From the NCBI RefSeq assembly GCF_016411865.1, contig NZ_JAEKJA010000023.1, forward strand, positions 28,502 to 92,501: a stretch of DNA of 64,000 nucleotides, in the 5' to 3' direction. The notes under the pieces are model-generated. The model saw only the letters and a program-made list of their open reading frames with translations. It made no database searches and was not told the DNA's origin. This document shows, piece by piece, positions 50,170-58,937 of this stretch. Position numbers and translations under genes: made by a program. This stretch comes from Acuticoccus mangrovi. GTDB lineage: Bacteria; Pseudomonadota; Alphaproteobacteria; Rhizobiales; Amorphaceae. Numbering within the stretch: the first letter of the stretch is position 1; each line of letters starts with the position of its first letter.

Positions 50170-51851
50170 CAATTGGCTCCCGAAAGGAGGCCGCGTCCGA
50201 TGACCTGCGCCTGGATCTCGGCCGCGCCCTCGAAGATGTTGAGGATGCGCGCGTCGCACAGGATGCGGCTGATCTCGCTCTCGAGCGCGTATCCGAGGCC
50301 GCCGTGGATCTGCAGCGAGCAGTCGGCGTTCGACCAGGCGACGCGGGCGGCGAGGAGCTTCGCCATCCCCGCCTCGACGTCGCTGCGCTTGCCGTTGTCC
50401 TTCTCGCGGGCGGCATAGTAGGTGAGCTCGCGCGCCATCACCGTCTCCGCGGCCATCACCGCGAGTTTGTCCGACACGCGCGGGAAATCGGCGATCGGGC
50501 GGCTGAACTGCTGGCGCTCCAGGGCGTAGGCGAGGCCGCGGTCGAGGGCGGATCGCGCGACGCCGGTCGCCCGGGCGGCGGTCTGGATGCGGGCCGATTC
50601 GAAGGTCTGCATGAGCTGCTTGAAGCCCTCGCCCGTGACGCCGCCGAGGAGGCCGTCGGCGGCCACCTCGAAGCCGTCGAACATCAGGTCGTACTCGCGC
50701 ATCCCGCGATAGCCGAGCACCTCGATGTCGCTGCCGGTGAGGCCGGCATCGGGGAAGGGGTCGTCCTCGGTGCCGCGGGTCTTCTTGGCGAGGAACATCG
50801 AAAGGCCGGTATAGCCTTCCGTGGAGGAGTCGGTGCGGGCGAGGACGGTCATCAGATCGGAGCGCGCAGCGTGGGTGATCCACGTCTTCGCACCGAAGAG
50901 GCGCCAGGAGCCGACGGGCGTCCGGCGCGCGGCCGTCCGCAGGCTGCCGAGGTCCGATCCCGAGCCCGGCTCGGTGAACACGGCGGTGGGGAGCACCTCG
51001 CCCGAGGCGATCTTCGGCAGCCAGTAGTCGCGCTGCGCCTTGGTGCCGGCGCCGCCGATGAGGTCGCCCGCGATCTCGGAGCGGGTGGAGAGGGAGCCGG
51101 CGCCGATCCAGCCGCGCGACAGCTCCTCCGTCACCACGCACATCGCGAGCTTGCCGAGCCCGAGGCCGCCATAGGCCTCGTCGATGGTGATGCCGAAGAC
51201 GCCGAGTTTGGCGAGCTCGCCGATCAGCTCGTCGGGAATGAGCCGGTCGGCGAGGTGCCAGCGGTGGGCGTTCGGCGCGATCTTGTCGTCGGAGAAGCGG
51301 CGGAACTGCTCGCGGACCATGTCGAGAAGCTCGTCGCCGGTGGAATCGGCGATGGTGTGGCCGGAGGCGAGGTAGCGCGTCAGCGCCGCACGCGCCTCGA
51401 TCCCGCCATCCTCGTCGTCGAGGAAGGGGGCGACCTTCGCGGCAAGCTCGTCGGCCGCATCGGCGAGGCCGAAGTCGCGCGGACGGATCAGCTCCGACTG
51501 GCTGATGGGGATGCCGCCGATGAGCTGGCCGAGATATTCAGCGAAGCCGACGCGCAGCACGAGCTCCTCGCCCATGCCGAATTGCTGGCGCTCGGCGAGG
51601 CCGCTCGCCCAGCGCAGCGTCGCGGCGAGGGTGCGCACGGTCGTCTCCACCCAGGCGAGGCCGTGGACGGCGCGCTGGTACTTGGTGAGCACGGCGCCCT
51701 TGACCGGGCCCTGGCCGGCGACCTTCTCGCGGACGGCGGCGCGGACGCGGCCGCTATAGACCTCCGCGGCCGCGAGCGCTTCCGCCGACCGCTCCAGCAC
51801 AACCGACGGATCCGGCAAATCGAGATCGCGGGAGAGCGATGCTGTTGTCAT
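50169..51851 (-). CDS. mcd: Acyl-CoA dehydrogenase, (2S)-methylsuccinyl-CoA dehydrogenase-like
   Basis: 560-aa acyl-CoA dehydrogenase, long because of a roughly 170-residue N-terminal extension that is a mark of methylsuccinyl-CoA dehydrogenase (AAVREKVAGQGPVKGAVL, YQRAVHGLAWVETTVRTLAA). The FAD/substrate core follows: GVFGITIDEAYGGLGLGKLAMCVVTEELSRGWIGAGSL, TEPGSGSDLGSLRTAA, YALERQQFSRPIADF, LQIHGGLGYALE. Mcd oxidises methylsuccinyl-CoA to mesaconyl-C1-CoA in the ethylmalonyl-CoA pathway. Here it lies between the Mct-like and aldehyde dehydrogenase genes rather than with other ethylmalonyl pathway genes, so it may be a second copy for a catabolic route. Confidence 0.82.
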   Translation of the reverse strand: MTTASLSRDLDLPDPSVVLERSAEALAAAEVYSGRVRAAVREKVAGQGPVKGAVLTKYQRAVHGLAWVETTVRTLAATLRWASGLAERQQFGMGEELVLRVGFAEYLGQLIGGIPISQSELIRPRDFGLADAADELAAKVAPFLDDEDGGIEARAALTRYLASGHTIADSTGDELLDMVREQFRRFSDDKIAPNAHRWHLADRLIPDELIGELAKLGVFGITIDEAYGGLGLGKLAMCVVTEELSRGWIGAGSLSTRSEIAGDLIGGAGTKAQRDYWLPKIASGEVLPTAVFTEPGSGSDLGSLRTAARRTPVGSWRLFGAKTWITHAARSDLMTVLARTDSSTEGYTGLSMFLAKKTRGTEDDPFPDAGLTGSDIEVLGYRGMREYDLMFDGFEVAADGLLGGVTGEGFKQLMQTFESARIQTAARATGVARSALDRGLAYALERQQFSRPIADFPRVSDKLAVMAAETVMARELTYYAAREKDNGKRSDVEAGMAKLLAARVAWSNADCSLQIHGGLGYALESEISRILCDARILNIFEGAAEIQAQVIGRGLLSGAN

Positions 51852-51853
51852 GG

Positions 51854-53080
51854 TCAGGACCTCGACATTGACGCGCCAGCGACGACACCGTCGTCGTGCA
51901 GCCGATCGATCTCATGGCGGGACAGTCCTAGGACGCTGGTCAGCACCTCGTCGGTGTGGGCGCCGAGGGCGGGCGCGGGACCCGGCGGGTGCTGCTCGGC
52001 GCCGACGAATTCCACCGGCGAGCGCGGTGTGGGGTAGGTCGCGCCGGAGGCATGGGTGGTGGGTTGGAAGAGCGGGCTCGTCGCGAACGGTCCGTCGCGC
52101 AGCGCCTCGCTGAGCGTGTTGTAGGGGCTCCAGCAGACGGCCGTGCCCTCGAAACGGGTGGCAAGGTCGGCGAGCGCGAGGGCCGTGGTGCGCGCCTCCA
52201 CGATCTCGTTGAGGGCGGCGCGGTGGACGTAGCGCGCCCCTTCGTCGGCGGTGAAGTTCACCCCGCACTGCGTCTCGACGGCGGCCACCTCGGCCTCGAT
52301 CCCGAGCGCCGTCACGAGGTCGCGCCATTGCCGCGCGGTGATCGCGACGAGCATCACATAGCGCCCGTCGGCGGTGCGGAAGTCGCGCCCGTAGGCGCCG
52401 AAGAGATCGTTGCCGATGCGCGGGCGATCGGCACCCGAGACCGCGACTTCGGCGACCTGACCGAGATTGCCCAGCGTCGCCATCGCGACATCGCCGAGCG
52501 GCACGCGGATCTCCGCCCCCTCGCCGGTGACCGAGCGCCGCCAGGCAGCGCTCACGAGCGACAGCGCGGCGTAGAGGCCGGTCGAGAGGTCCCAGGCGGG
52601 CAGCACGTGGTTGACCGGGCCCTCATGATCGGCCGGTCCCGTCATCATCGGCACGCCGAGTGCGGCGTTGATCGTATAGTCGACCGCGTTGCCGCCGTCG
52701 CGCCAGCCCATGACGCGCACCGAGATGAGGTCCGGCCGCCGCTCGGCGAGCGCGGCGTGGGAGAGAAAGCCGTTCGCGGGGTAATTGGTCACGAAGAGGC
52801 CGCCGTCCTCGCCCGCCGCGGTGGCGATCTCGATCGCGAGCTCGCGTCCGCGCGGATTGCGCAGGTCGATGGCGATCGACTTCTTGCCCTTGTTGAGCCC
52901 CTCCCAATAGAGGCTCGCACCGCCTCCCGTGAGGGGCCAGCGGGAATAGTCCGGTCCGCCGCCGATCGCATCGAAGCGGATCACCTCCGCGCCCATCTGC
53001 GCGAGCGTCAGCCCGCACAACGGCGCGGCGACGAAGGCCGCTCCTTCCACGACACGCTTTCCGGCCAGGAGCCTATCCAC
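51854..53080 (-). CDS. Class III CoA-transferase, 2-methylfumaryl-CoA isomerase (Mct)-like
   Basis: 408-aa CaiB-family protein. Its N-terminus differs from typical CaiB (RVVEGAAFVAAPLCGLTLAQMGAEVIRFDAIGGG, DYSRWP, GLNKGKKSIAIDL) and matches what I recall of 2-methylfumaryl-CoA isomerase of the 3-hydroxypropionate bicycle, including NHVLPAWD with the catalytic aspartate D164. That enzyme moves CoA between the C1 and C4 carboxylates of mesaconate. The start GTG 53080 has AAGGAG 6 nt upstream. It heads the operon, 2 bp before the Mcd-like gene, whose product would be its substrate. Assignment to Mct is from memory of the family and needs a search. Confidence 0.78.
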   Translation of the reverse strand: MDRLLAGKRVVEGAAFVAAPLCGLTLAQMGAEVIRFDAIGGGPDYSRWPLTGGGASLYWEGLNKGKKSIAIDLRNPRGRELAIEIATAAGEDGGLFVTNYPANGFLSHAALAERRPDLISVRVMGWRDGGNAVDYTINAALGVPMMTGPADHEGPVNHVLPAWDLSTGLYAALSLVSAAWRRSVTGEGAEIRVPLGDVAMATLGNLGQVAEVAVSGADRPRIGNDLFGAYGRDFRTADGRYVMLVAITARQWRDLVTALGIEAEVAAVETQCGVNFTADEGARYVHRAALNEIVEARTTALALADLATRFEGTAVCWSPYNTLSEALRDGPFATSPLFQPTTHASGATYPTPRSPVEFVGAEQHPPGPAPALGAHTDEVLTSVLGLSRHEIDRLHDDGVVAGASMSRS

Positions 53081-53319
53081 GGCTCGCTCCTTCGGCGGCA
53101 TCGGCCGGGTGGCACCCCATCCGGCGCGATGCATATGGCACAACAGTTTTCACGCGAACGATTGTTGCAAGGTTGGCTGGGGACGACGAGGCAGCGTTCC
53201 TGAAACCTGTTATGCTAACTCTGCAGTCGACTTCCCCGCGGCCCGTGTGTGACGGTCGCCGCAAGCATAAAAGCGATGCGAAAACGCAGATAAATGCGTT
53301 CTCTACAGGGAGGGCGACC
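53081..53319. promoter_or_regulatory. 239-bp divergent spacer, mct operon and TRAP operon
   Basis: No gene. It contains CAACA-17 bp-TGTTG (53141-53167) and the dyad at 53283-53300. It should hold the promoters of both divergent operons; no confident -35/-10 pair is seen. Confidence 0.4.
53283..53300. promoter_or_regulatory. 18-bp dyad AACGCA-gataaa-TGCGTT before TRAP dctP
   Basis: Perfect 6+6+6 inverted repeat that ends about 7 bp before the AGGGAGGG ribosome site of dctP. It can be an operator or, in RNA, a hairpin that covers the translation start region. Confidence 0.4.
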
Positions 53320-54393
53320 ATGTTTAGTAGCGATCCTGTGGCGAATTCTCGCCGCGGACGTCCGCTTGCCGCGGCCGTGTTGGCTGCCGGTCTCACGATG
53401 GCGGCATTCCAGGCGCAAGCCGCCGAGTTCGAGTGGCAGTACTTCTCCGTCGCCCCGCCGCTCCATCCCTACGCGCAGATCCTCACCAAGCATTTCGACG
53501 CGATCGAGGAGCGCACCAACGGCGATCTCGACATCAACCTCGTCTACTTCGGCGAGACGCCCTATAAGGGCGCCGAAGCCGAGAAGCTGATGCGCGACGG
53601 CCTCGTCGAAATGACCGAGTGGCTGCTCGGTTACTCGACGTCGACCTATCCGATCCTCTCCGGCCCCGAGCTGCCCTTCCTCGCTCCCTCGCGCACCGAT
53701 GCGACCGAGATGATCAAGGCGATGGACGGCGCCTGGGCGAGCGAGGACGTCGCCGCTGCGCTCGACGACATCCTGAAGCGTCACGACGCGGTGAAGCTCT
53801 CCCGCTTCTATTGGGCGCCGCAGAACCACTGGCTGACCAAGCCGATCGACGGTCCGGACGGCTTCAAGGGCCTCAAGATTCGCGAGTTCTCCGCTGAGGG
53901 TGTCGACTTCACCGAGGCGATCGGCGCGACGCCGGTCTCGATGACCGCGCCCGACGTCTACTCGGCGCTTCAGCGCGGCACCCTCGACGGGGTCGTGACC
54001 GCCTCTACCTCGATGACCGGCCTCAAGTGGGGCGAGGTCCTCAAGGCGGGCTACATCACCAACTTCAAGCTGACGATCAGCCTCATCCTCGTCTCGCAGG
54101 AGGCCTACGACCGTCTGCCGCCAGAGTATCAGACAATCCTGAAGGAAGAGGTCGATGCGGCGACGAGCGAGATCCTCGACTACATGGCCTCCGGCGAGGA
54201 GGAGATGCACGAGCTGCTGAAGTCGGAGTACGGCTTCACCATCACCTACGCGAGCGAGGAGGACTACAACACGCTTCGCGAGATCGCGAAGGAAGCGGTG
54301 TGGCCCAACTGGATCGAGCGCGTCGGCGCCGACCGCGGCAAGCCCGTGGTGAACGGCGTGCTCGAGGCGCTCGGCGCCAAGGAGCGGATGTAG
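53320..54393 (+). CDS. dctP: TRAP transporter substrate-binding protein DctP
   Basis: 357-aa periplasmic binding protein. The ATG at 53320 follows AGGGAGGG and opens MFSSDPVANSRRGRPLAAAV with a signal peptide ending AFQAQA/AE. Residues of note: FDAIEERTNGDLDINLVYFGE, the conserved arginine in LKIREFSAEG, and GTLDGVVTASTSM. An in-frame ATG at 53173 would add 49 unrelated residues. First gene of dctPQM-mmgE/prpD-CoA-transferase, divergent from the mct operon. The substrate is probably a carboxylic acid processed by the downstream PrpD-family and CoA-transferase proteins. Confidence 0.88.
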   Translation: MFSSDPVANSRRGRPLAAAVLAAGLTMAAFQAQAAEFEWQYFSVAPPLHPYAQILTKHFDAIEERTNGDLDINLVYFGETPYKGAEAEKLMRDGLVEMTEWLLGYSTSTYPILSGPELPFLAPSRTDATEMIKAMDGAWASEDVAAALDDILKRHDAVKLSRFYWAPQNHWLTKPIDGPDGFKGLKIREFSAEGVDFTEAIGATPVSMTAPDVYSALQRGTLDGVVTASTSMTGLKWGEVLKAGYITNFKLTISLILVSQEAYDRLPPEYQTILKEEVDAATSEILDYMASGEEEMHELLKSEYGFTITYASEEDYNTLREIAKEAVWPNWIERVGADRGKPVVNGVLEALGAKERM

Positions 54394-54402
54394 AGCGGCA
54401 CC

Positions 54403-54885
54403 GTGGCGCTCCTCGACCGCACCCTGTTCGGCCTCGCGTGCTTCGCGGGGCTGGCCATCCTCGTCCTCCAGCTTGCCGAGATCATTCTGCGTCTCGCTGG
54501 CGGTAGCCTTCCCTTTGTCTCCGAGACGACGGGTTTCCTGATGGCCGCGCTCACCTTCCTGGCGTTGCCGGAGGTGACGCGGCGCCGGGAGCATCTCACC
54601 GCCGACTTCGTCGTGCTGATGATGAGCGAGAGCCTGCGCCGGAAGATCGAGCTCCTGATCTCGCCGGCGGTGAGCGCCGTCTACGTCGCGGCGCTGATCT
54701 ATACGCTCTGGGGACTCGCCTACACCTCCTGGCTCGACGGGGTGCGCTCCGAGGGCATCACCCGCACGCCATTATGGATCCCGCAGGCAGTGCTTCTCTT
54801 CGGTCTCGCAATGATGCTGCTGCGCCTCCTCGTCGCCCTGGTGCGCGCGATCCGGCGCTGGCCCGTCGTGGAGAGCGCACCATGA
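54403..54885 (+). CDS. dctQ: TRAP transporter small membrane subunit DctQ
   Basis: 160-aa membrane protein with four hydrophobic segments and the DctQ loop ETTGFLMAALTFLALPEVTRRREHL at about 41-65. The start is GTG 54403, 9 bp after dctP. Its stop overlaps dctM (ATGA). Confidence 0.83.
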   Translation: MALLDRTLFGLACFAGLAILVLQLAEIILRLAGGSLPFVSETTGFLMAALTFLALPEVTRRREHLTADFVVLMMSESLRRKIELLISPAVSAVYVAALIYTLWGLAYTSWLDGVRSEGITRTPLWIPQAVLLFGLAMMLLRLLVALVRAIRRWPVVESAP

Positions 54886-56162
54886 GCGCGCTTCTCGGCA
54901 TCTTCGGCAGCCTCGTCGTCCTCCTCTTCGTCGGCCTACCGATCTCCGTCGCGCTGGGACTGACCGGGCTGTCGTGGATCATCGTCGACAACCCGCGTCT
55001 TTTGCGCGGCGCCGCCTATGCGCTGTGGAACAACGCCAACTCCACGACGCTGATCGCCGTGCCGATGTTCCTCCTGATGGGGGAGATCGTGCAGCGCTCC
55101 AACGTGGCGGTGAAGTTCTATCGGGCGATGTCGCTCTGGGTCGGCTGGCTGCCGGGCGGGCTCCTCCACTCCAACATCGGCGCGTCGGCGGTGTTCTCGG
55201 CGATCTCGGGCTCCTCGGTCGCGACGGCGGCGACGATCTCGACGACGGCGATCCCGGACCTTCTGCGGCTCGGCTACAACCGGTCGCTGATCGCGGGCAC
55301 GCTGACGGCCGGCGGCACGCTCGGCATCCTCATCCCCCCCTCGATCCCGATGATCATCTACGGGGCGATGACCGAGACGTCCGTCGGTGCGCTGTTCCTC
55401 GGGGGCTTCCTGCCGGGCATCCTCATCACGACGCTCTTCGCGCTCTACGTCATCGTTCGCTCCGGACGCACCGTGCCGGGGGAGCAGACGCGCGCCACCT
55501 GGCCGGAGCGGTTCGCCTCGAGCGTCCACATCATCCCCGTGGCGCTCCTCATCCTCCTCATCGTGCTCGGCATCTATCTCGGCTGGGCGACGCCCAACGA
55601 GGTCGCCTCCATCGGCGTCGCGGGCGCGGTGCTCATCGGCGTGGTGTTCGGCGATCTCACGCCGAAGGTGTTCCTGACCGCGCTCGGCTCCACCGTGCGC
55701 TTCACGGCGATGCTGATCTTCGTCATCCTGTCGGCGCACATCTTCGCCTTCGCGCTGTTCTCCTTCGGTGCGACACGGGCGGCGGTGGGCCTCATCGCCG
55801 AACTCGGGCTGTCCGACTACGGCGTGCTCACCGCCATCGTCGTGCTCTGCCTCTTTCTCGGCATGTTCATCGACGCGATCTCGATGATGGTCCTCATCCT
55901 CGGCGTCGTGTTCCCGATCATCGTGCAGGTCGGTTTCGACCCGGTGTGGTTCGGCATCATCCTCGTCCTCATCCTCGAGATCGGCCTCATCACCCCGCCG
56001 GTGGGGCTCAACCTCTACACGGTGCGCGGCCTCATGCCGGGCGCCACCCTCGCGGAGGTGAGCCGCGCCGCGCTCCCGTTCGTCGCGATCCTGCTCTTTG
56101 GAATCATCATTCTGACAATCTGGCCGGAGATCGTCCTATGGCTGCCCCGGAACGCAAAATAG
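54882..56162 (+). CDS. dctM: TRAP transporter large permease DctM
   Basis: 426-aa permease with about twelve membrane segments: SVATAATISTTAIPDLL, GTLGILIPPSIPMIIYGAMTETSV and TPPVGLNLYTVRGLM are DctM marks. ATG 54882 overlaps the dctQ stop; its own end overlaps the next gene by 25 bp. It is clearly diverged from the dctM at 8974-10278, so the two TRAP systems are unlikely to be recent copies. Confidence 0.9.
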   Translation: MSALLGIFGSLVVLLFVGLPISVALGLTGLSWIIVDNPRLLRGAAYALWNNANSTTLIAVPMFLLMGEIVQRSNVAVKFYRAMSLWVGWLPGGLLHSNIGASAVFSAISGSSVATAATISTTAIPDLLRLGYNRSLIAGTLTAGGTLGILIPPSIPMIIYGAMTETSVGALFLGGFLPGILITTLFALYVIVRSGRTVPGEQTRATWPERFASSVHIIPVALLILLIVLGIYLGWATPNEVASIGVAGAVLIGVVFGDLTPKVFLTALGSTVRFTAMLIFVILSAHIFAFALFSFGATRAAVGLIAELGLSDYGVLTAIVVLCLFLGMFIDAISMMVLILGVVFPIIVQVGFDPVWFGIILVLILEIGLITPPVGLNLYTVRGLMPGATLAEVSRAALPFVAILLFGIIILTIWPEIVLWLPRNAK

Positions 56163-57508
56163 CTCAGCGCGACACGGCGAGCGCCCGTCTCGCCCGCTTC
56201 GCCGTCGACACCCGCCGCGCCGACATCCCCGACGAGGCGATCGAGAAGGCACGCGGCTGCCTCGCCGACTTCCTCGCCTGCACGCTGGAGGCGGGCGACC
56301 TGCCGTGGAGCCGGCAGGCGGTCGCCTTCGTGGAGGCGATGCCGGAGGGGCCGTGCACCGTCGTCGGCACCTCCCTGAAGCGCTCCGCGCTCGACGCCGC
56401 ATTCGCCAACGGCTCGATCGGCCACGGCCTCGTTCGCGAGGACATGCACGTGCCGAGCTGCTCGCACCTCGGTGTCGTGGTGTGGCCGACGCTTCTCGCC
56501 CTGTCGCAATGGAAGGCGGTGGACGCGGAGGACGTCCTTGCCGCGGCCGTCGTCGGCTACGAGGTGGCGGCCTCGGTCGGGCGCGAGCTCTTCGACGCCG
56601 ACCTTGCCGCCAAGATCCGTCCCACGAGCACCGTCGGGGCAATGGGTGGGGCGGCGGCCGCAGCGCGCCTCATGGGGCTCGATGCGGAGCGCACCCAGGC
56701 GGCGATCGGGTTCGCCGCCAACGCGGCCTGCGGGCTCAACGAGTGGCCGTGGGCGGGCGGCAACGAGATGTTCTTCCATGCCGGTCTTGCCGCGCGGAAC
56801 GCGCTGACGGCGGCGCAGCTCGCGGCGTGCGGCACGACGATCTCCGACACCGCGATCGACGGCCGGGCCGGGCTCTTCGCCGCCTACGAGCGGTTGGAGC
56901 GGGCCGACGCGGTGGAGCCGCTCGGGCGTGACGAGTACGAGATCTTGTCCGTCTACTGGAAGCCGGCGCCGGCCTGCAACTACGTTCAGACGCCCTGCCA
57001 GGCGGCATTGGAGCTCGTACAGCAGGGGGTGCGCGCGGCCGAGGTCGTGAGCATCGACATCGACTCCTTCCCGCACGCGGTGCGCTACCCGGGCTGCGAC
57101 AACCCGGGGCCGTTCTCCGGCCCGCTCGACGCCAAGATGAGCCTTCAATTCTCCGTCGCGGCGGTGCTCGTCTCCGGCGAGATCGCCGAGGCGAACTACC
57201 GCACGCAGGACCATCCGGAAGTGATGCGTCTCGCCGGGGTGACGAAGCTCAACATCGAGCCCTCGTTTCAGGTGGCCTATCCGGCCAAGCAGGGCGCGCG
57301 GGTCCGGCTGACGCTGACCGACGGCACCACGCGCCTCGCGACCCTTCCGGACGTCGTCGCCGCGGACCGCGCGATGGTCCGCGCCCGGCTCGACGCTGCG
57401 GCGAGCGCGACGCTCGGCGCGGACGGTGCGGCCCGCCTCTCCGCCGCGGTGGACGCCGTGGGGGCGGGGGGCGGACTGAGCGAGGTCGCCGAGGCGACGC
57501 AGCCGTGA
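56138..57508 (+). CDS. MmgE/PrpD-family protein
   Basis: 456-aa member of the 2-methylcitrate dehydratase/cis-aconitate decarboxylase/itaconate-type family. Seen: ANGSIGHGLVREDMHVPSCSH (the family HALDYDD-like active-site region, here altered), GYEVAASVGREL, FHAGLAARNALTAAQLA, and KPAPACNYVQTPCQAAL. The ATG at 56138 inside the dctM end has CGGAGA upstream. In this operon it follows a TRAP importer and precedes a CoA-transferase, so it may isomerise or dehydrate an imported acid. The usual HALDFDD is changed to HGLVRED, so the classic dehydratase activity is not certain. Confidence 0.82.
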   Translation: MAAPERKIAQRDTASARLARFAVDTRRADIPDEAIEKARGCLADFLACTLEAGDLPWSRQAVAFVEAMPEGPCTVVGTSLKRSALDAAFANGSIGHGLVREDMHVPSCSHLGVVVWPTLLALSQWKAVDAEDVLAAAVVGYEVAASVGRELFDADLAAKIRPTSTVGAMGGAAAAARLMGLDAERTQAAIGFAANAACGLNEWPWAGGNEMFFHAGLAARNALTAAQLAACGTTISDTAIDGRAGLFAAYERLERADAVEPLGRDEYEILSVYWKPAPACNYVQTPCQAALELVQQGVRAAEVVSIDIDSFPHAVRYPGCDNPGPFSGPLDAKMSLQFSVAAVLVSGEIAEANYRTQDHPEVMRLAGVTKLNIEPSFQVAYPAKQGARVRLTLTDGTTRLATLPDVVAADRAMVRARLDAAASATLGADGAARLSAAVDAVGAGGGLSEVAEATQP

Positions 57509-58683
57509 GCGGCGCGCTGTCCGGGCTGAAGGTGATCGAGCTGTCGCGCCTTCTGCCCGGCGGGCTCGCCACCACGATGCTCGGCGACCTCGGCGCCGAC
57601 GTCGTCAAGATCGAGCAGCCCGGCATCGGCGATCCGATGCGGGCTTTCCCGCCGCAGGGAAAGGGAGATTCGGGAACCTTCCTCATCGGCAACCGCAATA
57701 AGCGCTCGATCACCGTCGACCTCAAGGCGGCGGAGGGAAAGGCGATCGTCACCGCCCTCGCGCGCGAAGCCGACGTCCTCGTGGAGGGCTTCCGGCCGGG
57801 CGTCGCGGACCGGCTCGGCCTCGGCTACGCGGCGCTGTCTGAGGTGAACCCGCGGCTCGTCTACTGCTCGATCTCCGGCTACGGGCAGGACGGGCCGTAC
57901 CGCGACGTGCCGGGCCACGACATGAACTATCTCGGCATCACCGGGATGCTGCAGCTCATCTCGCGACCGGAGACGGGGCCGCTGGTGCCGGGGCCGCTGT
58001 TCGCCGATATCGGCGGCGGCACGATGATGGCGATCTACGGCATCCTCGCGGCGGTCATCGCGCGCGATCGCACCGGCCGCGGACAGTTCGTCGACGTCTC
58101 CATGACCGACGGCTCGATGCATTACATGCACTCGCACGCCTCCGAATGGCTGATCGGCGGCACCGAACCGGAGGGCGGCGTGCAGCGGGTCGCCGGCGGA
58201 TCGGCGCCCTACAACATCTATCGCTGCTCGGACGGCAAGTACGTCACGCTCGGCGTCATCGAGGATCACTTCTGGGACCGGATCCTGAAGCTCTTCGACG
58301 ACGATCGCCTTCCGGCCGAGCCGTTCCCGCCGCGCGAGCAGGCGCTCGAGGCGCGCGCCGTGCTCGCGGAGCATTTTGCGACGAAGCCGCGCGACGAATG
58401 GGTGCGGATCCTGTGGGAGCACGACATTCCGGCCGGCCCGGTGAACTCGTTCGAGGAGGCGTTCGACGATCCGCAGATGCGCCACCGCGACATGCTCCTC
58501 TATTGCGATCATCCGGTGGAAGGGCGGCTGCCGCAGATCGGCTTTCCGGTGAAGTTCTCCGAGACGCCGGGGCACATCGACCGGCCGCCGCCGACGCTCG
58601 GCGAGCACACCGAGGAGATCCTCGCCGAGCTCGGCTACGACGGCGAGGCGATCGCGACGCTGCGCGCGGCGGGCACCGTGTGA
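57505..58683 (+). CDS. Class III CoA-transferase (CaiB/alpha-methylacyl-CoA racemase family)
   Basis: 392-aa protein with LKVIELSRLLPGGLATTMLGDLGADVVKIEQP at the N-terminus, GNRNKRSITVDLK, SGYGQDGPYRDVPGHDMNYL and the catalytic aspartate in PLFADIGGGTMMA. The GHDxNY motif and PGG opening are closer to alpha-methylacyl-CoA racemases than to formyl-CoA transferases, so racemisation of a 2-methylacyl-CoA is a real alternative. GTG start overlaps the PrpD-like gene (GTGA). Last gene of the TRAP unit. Confidence 0.83.
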   Translation: MSGALSGLKVIELSRLLPGGLATTMLGDLGADVVKIEQPGIGDPMRAFPPQGKGDSGTFLIGNRNKRSITVDLKAAEGKAIVTALAREADVLVEGFRPGVADRLGLGYAALSEVNPRLVYCSISGYGQDGPYRDVPGHDMNYLGITGMLQLISRPETGPLVPGPLFADIGGGTMMAIYGILAAVIARDRTGRGQFVDVSMTDGSMHYMHSHASEWLIGGTEPEGGVQRVAGGSAPYNIYRCSDGKYVTLGVIEDHFWDRILKLFDDDRLPAEPFPPREQALEARAVLAEHFATKPRDEWVRILWEHDIPAGPVNSFEEAFDDPQMRHRDMLLYCDHPVEGRLPQIGFPVKFSETPGHIDRPPPTLGEHTEEILAELGYDGEAIATLRAAGTV

Positions 58684-58937
58684 GCCGCGCGGAACGCGCT
58701 AACGGCTATGCCGACACCGGTTGGGCGCAAGTCGAATGGTCCAATCGCACAGTAGAACTGCAGGTTTCGACGCCGGCCGACGGGTTTTGCCCCTGCAACC
58801 GATAGTGTTGAGGTTCTGGCCAAACCCCGTCCGATCGGTACGCTGAAGCCTGCAACACCGCCCCTCTTGGAGCGGCAACGACGAGAACGCCCGGGCAAAC
58901 CGGCGTTGGACGTCCCGGTAGGGGACGGGGAGGCGTA
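58684..58937. other. 254-bp spacer before the thiolase-fold operon
   Basis: I see no gene. There is a short perfect palindrome CCGATCGG near 58831-58838 and distant arms GTGTTG (58805-58810) and CAACAC (58853-58858). GGGGAGG at 58926-58932 is the ribosome site of the next gene. The composition is more mixed than that of the coding regions. A promoter for the next operon is likely. Confidence 0.35.

Noticed and set aside
58684..58937. Riboswitch in the spacer before the thiolase-fold operon
   Set aside because: I looked for cobalamin, TPP, SAM and glycine core motifs and found none; only weak distant arms are present.
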